From: Rhodocyclaceae bacterium
GTDB taxonomy: Bacteria > Pseudomonadota > Gammaproteobacteria > Burkholderiales > Rhodocyclaceae
Assembly (NCBI GenBank): GCA_013821865.1
Contig: PNJM01000127.1
Coordinates: 1 to 7,740 of the forward strand
DNA: 7,740 bases
Direction of reading: 5' to 3'
The notes below the pieces were generated by a model. That model worked only from the letters and a program-made list of their open reading frames with translations, did not search any database and was not told the DNA's origin. Positions 5,604-7,740 of the stretch are shown here, in pieces (within the stretch, counting starts at the first letter, position 1; each line of letters begins with the position of its first letter). The translations under genes were made by a program, and so were the position numbers.

Positions 5604-6968
5604 ATGAATCCGATTACAAGAATGGCACTTGCAAGCTGCCTGGCCTGCGCCTGGGGCCTCGCATCGGCCGCCGCCACCGATCAGGAAATCGCCCGCCTGG
5701 GCAAGGACCTCACGCCGGTCGGGGCCGAAAAGGCCGGCAACAAGGATGGCACCATCCCCGAATGGAGCGGCGGCCTCACCAAGGCACCGGCGGGCTGGAA
5801 GCCGGGACAGAAGCGCATCGATCCGTACAAGGACGACAAGCCGCTGTTCTCCATCGATGCCTCCAACGTGGACAAGTACAGGGACAAGCTCTCGGAGGGC
5901 CAGATCACGCTGGTGAAGACGCTCAAGGGCTACCGCATGGACGTCTATCCGACGCGCCGCAGCTGCGGCTTCCCGGACTACGTGTATGAGCGGACCCGGA
6001 CCAACGCCAAGGAGGCCAGGCTCGCGGCCAACGGCTGGGGACTGGAGAAGGCCATCGGCGCGGCGGTGCTGTTCCCGATTCCGAAGAGCGGCGCCGAAGC
6101 GGTATGGAACCACAAGCTGCGCTACATGGGCGAGGGCCGCATCGAGCATTACGCGACCATCTTTTCCAGCAAGAGCGGCGAGGCGGCGCCGCTGGTGCAG
6201 GATCAGTGGACCACCGTGCCCTTCCACAACCCGCAGAACAAGGGCGTCGAGGAAGTTCACGGCGTGGAAACGAAGCTGCTCAACGCCGTCGTATCGCCGG
6301 CGGCGCGCGTGGGAGAAATGATCCTCGCCCACTGGTACTTCAACGCGGTGAGCGATGCCTGGCTCTATTTCCCCGGCCAGCGCCGCGTGCGCCGTGCGCC
6401 GACCTTCGCCTACGACAACCCGGTGCCGGGCTACGAGAACCTGGAGACGGTGGACCAGTATCCGATGTTCGCCGGCGTCATGGACCGCTACGACTGGAAG
6501 CTCATCGGCAAGCAGGAGATGGTCATTCCCTACAACAACTGGAAGCTGATCGACAAGAGCCGCAAGTACAAGGACATCTACGGTCCGGACTACCTCAACC
6601 GCGACCTGGTGCGCTACGAGCTGCATCGGGTGTGGAAGGTCGAGGCAACGCTGAAGGAGGGCATGCGCCACATCTTCCCCAAGCGCGTGTTCTACCTCGA
6701 CGAGGACAGCTGGGCCCTCATGGTGGCGGACAACTACGATGCGCAGGGCAAGGTGTGGCGCGTGCAGGAGAGCAGCATCTGGGTTGCGCCGGAACTCCCG
6801 GCCTGCGTCGGCCAGGAATTCGTTTCCTATGACCTGGCGGTGGGCCGCTACGTCGGCGAGAACGCCACGCAGGAGCGTGCCGAGACCGACTGGCTCGCCG
6901 GGCGCGAAGGCCGCATCGATCCGAACAGGTTCAGCGCGAACGAGCTGCGCCGCTTCGGCGAACGCTGA
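5604..6968 (+). CDS. DUF1329 family periplasmic protein
   Basis: This 454-residue protein is of normal length for DUF1329, sometimes annotated as LolB-like or lipoprotein-sorting-like. A signal peptide spans about 1-23 (MNPITRM..., cut near ASA). The family's opening signature is clear at about 36-58: LTPVGAEKAGNKDGTIPEWS then GGL. Other recognisable blocks are PGQRRVRRAP (257-266) with YDNP, then GPDYLNRD (327-334) and YLDEDSW (364-370). DUF1329 genes are commonly adjacent to DUF1302 genes in clusters for hydrophobic or aromatic compounds, and that pairing is seen here. The biochemical role is not established; a lipid- or substrate-carrier role across the periplasm is inferred from the LolB-like fold. 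A weak lipobox-like LASC at 9-12 is present but sits too early in the leader. The gene lies 37 bp after the cytochrome gene and 43 bp before the DUF1302 gene. Confidence 0.88.
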   Translation: MNPITRMALASCLACAWGLASAAATDQEIARLGKDLTPVGAEKAGNKDGTIPEWSGGLTKAPAGWKPGQKRIDPYKDDKPLFSIDASNVDKYRDKLSEGQITLVKTLKGYRMDVYPTRRSCGFPDYVYERTRTNAKEARLAANGWGLEKAIGAAVLFPIPKSGAEAVWNHKLRYMGEGRIEHYATIFSSKSGEAAPLVQDQWTTVPFHNPQNKGVEEVHGVETKLLNAVVSPAARVGEMILAHWYFNAVSDAWLYFPGQRRVRRAPTFAYDNPVPGYENLETVDQYPMFAGVMDRYDWKLIGKQEMVIPYNNWKLIDKSRKYKDIYGPDYLNRDLVRYELHRVWKVEATLKEGMRHIFPKRVFYLDEDSWALMVADNYDAQGKVWRVQESSIWVAPELPACVGQEFVSYDLAVGRYVGENATQERAETDWLAGREGRIDPNRFSANELRRFGER

Positions 6969-6999
6969 CCAGCGTGCGCCCGGCATTGGAATAATTCGA

Positions 7000-7007
7000 G
7001 GAGGAGG
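7000..7007 (+). promoter_or_regulatory. Strong ribosome binding site of the DUF1302 gene
   Basis: GGAGGAGG lies 4 bases before ATG 7012. It is the third near-identical GGAGGAG site in this operon, after those of aauB and the DUF1329 gene. The 43-bp gap holds no visible terminator. Confidence 0.6.
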
Positions 7008-7011
7008 AACC

Positions 7012-7740
7012 ATGAGACAGAAGAAATGGCACGCGCAGCGTAGCTCTTGGGGATGGGGCAGGGTCGCCGGCGTCTTGGCGATAGGCGGCATGGGCCTGCT
7101 GGCAACCCCGCCGGTGGCGGCGTTCCAGTTCGAAGGGGAGTCGCTCTCGGGCAGCTTCGATTCGACGATTTCCTTCGGCTTCCGCAAACGCATGCAGGGA
7201 ACCGATTGCTCGATCATCGGCAACGACAACGGCGGCTGCGTCCCCACCACCGGAACCCTGGGCGAGAAGGTCAATGGCCCGGGACTGGGCCTGACTTCGA
7301 ATCCCGACTTCAACTACCTGCAGTCGGACGACGGCAACCTCAACTACAAGAAGGGCGACATCACCTCGGCGGTTCTCAAGGGCACCCACGAGCTCTATCT
7401 CAAGGCGCCGCAAGGGTGGTCGGCCTTGGTACGGGGAACCTGGCTGAAGGACTTCAAGGCCGACGACACCCAGCGTACGCCGTTGTCCGATGCCTCCAAG
7501 ACCCTTGCCGTGCAGAACTGGACGTGGCTGGACGCCTATGTTTCCAAGAACTTCTATCTGGGCGACCGTCCGGCCAAGGTCAAGATCGGCAACCAGGTGA
7601 TCAGCTGGGGCGAGGACATCTTCATCTATGGCGGCGTCAACGTCACCAATGCCATCGACCTGAGCAAGTTCCGCCTGCCGGGGACCCAGCTCAAGGAGGT
7701 CTTCCGCCCCGCGCCGATCATTTCGCTCAGCACGGGGATC
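7012..7740 (+). CDS. DUF1302 family outer-membrane-type protein (3' truncated by window end)
   Basis: The frame is open from ATG 7012 to the window end, giving 243 residues of a family whose members usually exceed 500. A signal peptide covers about 1-37 (basic MRQKK, hydrophobic VAGVLAIGGMGLL, cut near VAA). The mature start FQFEGESLSGSFDSTISFG is the typical DUF1302 opening. The diagnostic block GNQVISWGEDIFIYGGVN (193-210) followed by NAIDLSKFRLPGTQLKE (213-229) is present. Alternating polar and aromatic stretches suggest beta strands, consistent with an outer-membrane barrel-like protein; the fold and transport role are inferred, not proven. C66 and C76 could bridge a loop. It follows the DUF1329 gene on the same strand with a strong ribosome site, so the two are probably co-translated partners. 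Confidence 0.88.
   Translation, partial: MRQKKWHAQRSSWGWGRVAGVLAIGGMGLLATPPVAAFQFEGESLSGSFDSTISFGFRKRMQGTDCSIIGNDNGGCVPTTGTLGEKVNGPGLGLTSNPDFNYLQSDDGNLNYKKGDITSAVLKGTHELYLKAPQGWSALVRGTWLKDFKADDTQRTPLSDASKTLAVQNWTWLDAYVSKNFYLGDRPAKVKIGNQVISWGEDIFIYGGVNVTNAIDLSKFRLPGTQLKEVFRPAPIISLSTGI

Noticed and set aside
5628..5639. Lipobox-like LASC in the DUF1329 leader
   Set aside because: Only about five residues separate the charged start from the cysteine, too short for a lipoprotein signal core; the hydrophobic stretch continues to a better signal-peptidase-I site near ASA.
5490..7313. 607-residue open frame on the minus strand, antisense to DUF1329/DUF1302
   Set aside because: Such long antisense frames are expected opposite GC-rich genes. 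It shows no recognisable domain and no convincing ribosome site, while the plus strand carries clear family signatures.

Overview
The window is GC-rich, gene-dense bacterial DNA. Its codon use, gene content and tightly packed operon suggest a betaproteobacterium, possibly a Rhodocyclales- or Burkholderiales-like environmental heterotroph. The taxon is inferred from gene families, because no rRNA or other marker gene is present.

Layout. (1) Positions 2-1047, plus strand: the 3' end of a Tm-1-like/UPF0261 gene, overlapping by 4 bp a HAD-superfamily hydrolase. (2) 1055-2071, minus strand: an AraC-family regulator resembling the ethanolamine regulator EutR. It converges on the HAD gene, and a 12-bp-stem hairpin spans the junction. 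(3) 2072-2299: a divergent control region with a candidate promoter for the regulator, a perfect 6-4-6 palindrome, and a possible -10 box facing the amine dehydrogenase genes. (4) 2300-5566, plus strand: five packed genes, aauB-aauE-aauD-aauA-cytochrome c, encoding a periplasmic tryptophan tryptophylquinone (TTQ) amine dehydrogenase of the aromatic amine dehydrogenase (AADH) type. They comprise the beta-propeller heavy chain, two maturation proteins (MauE-like and MauD-like), the TTQ-bearing light chain, and a small monohaem cytochrome c. (5) 5604-7740, plus strand, after only 37 bp: a DUF1329 periplasmic protein, then a DUF1302 outer-membrane-type protein that runs off the window end.

How it probably works. 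AauA and AauB form the periplasmic enzyme that converts a primary amine to aldehyde plus ammonia. AauE and AauD allow the cysteine-rich light chain to fold with correct disulfides. The monohaem cytochrome is a plausible link to the respiratory chain. The EutR-like activator is the obvious candidate for amine-dependent control. The DUF1329/DUF1302 pair, a combination common in gene clusters for hydrophobic or aromatic substrates, appears to belong to the same transcription unit and suggests a cell-envelope component for substrate handling. No TTQ-biogenesis gene of the mauFGLMN type, no azurin or amicyanin and no aldehyde dehydrogenase is present here. The most noteworthy points are the link between the AADH operon and the DUF1329/DUF1302 pair, and the EutR-like regulator placed divergently to it.
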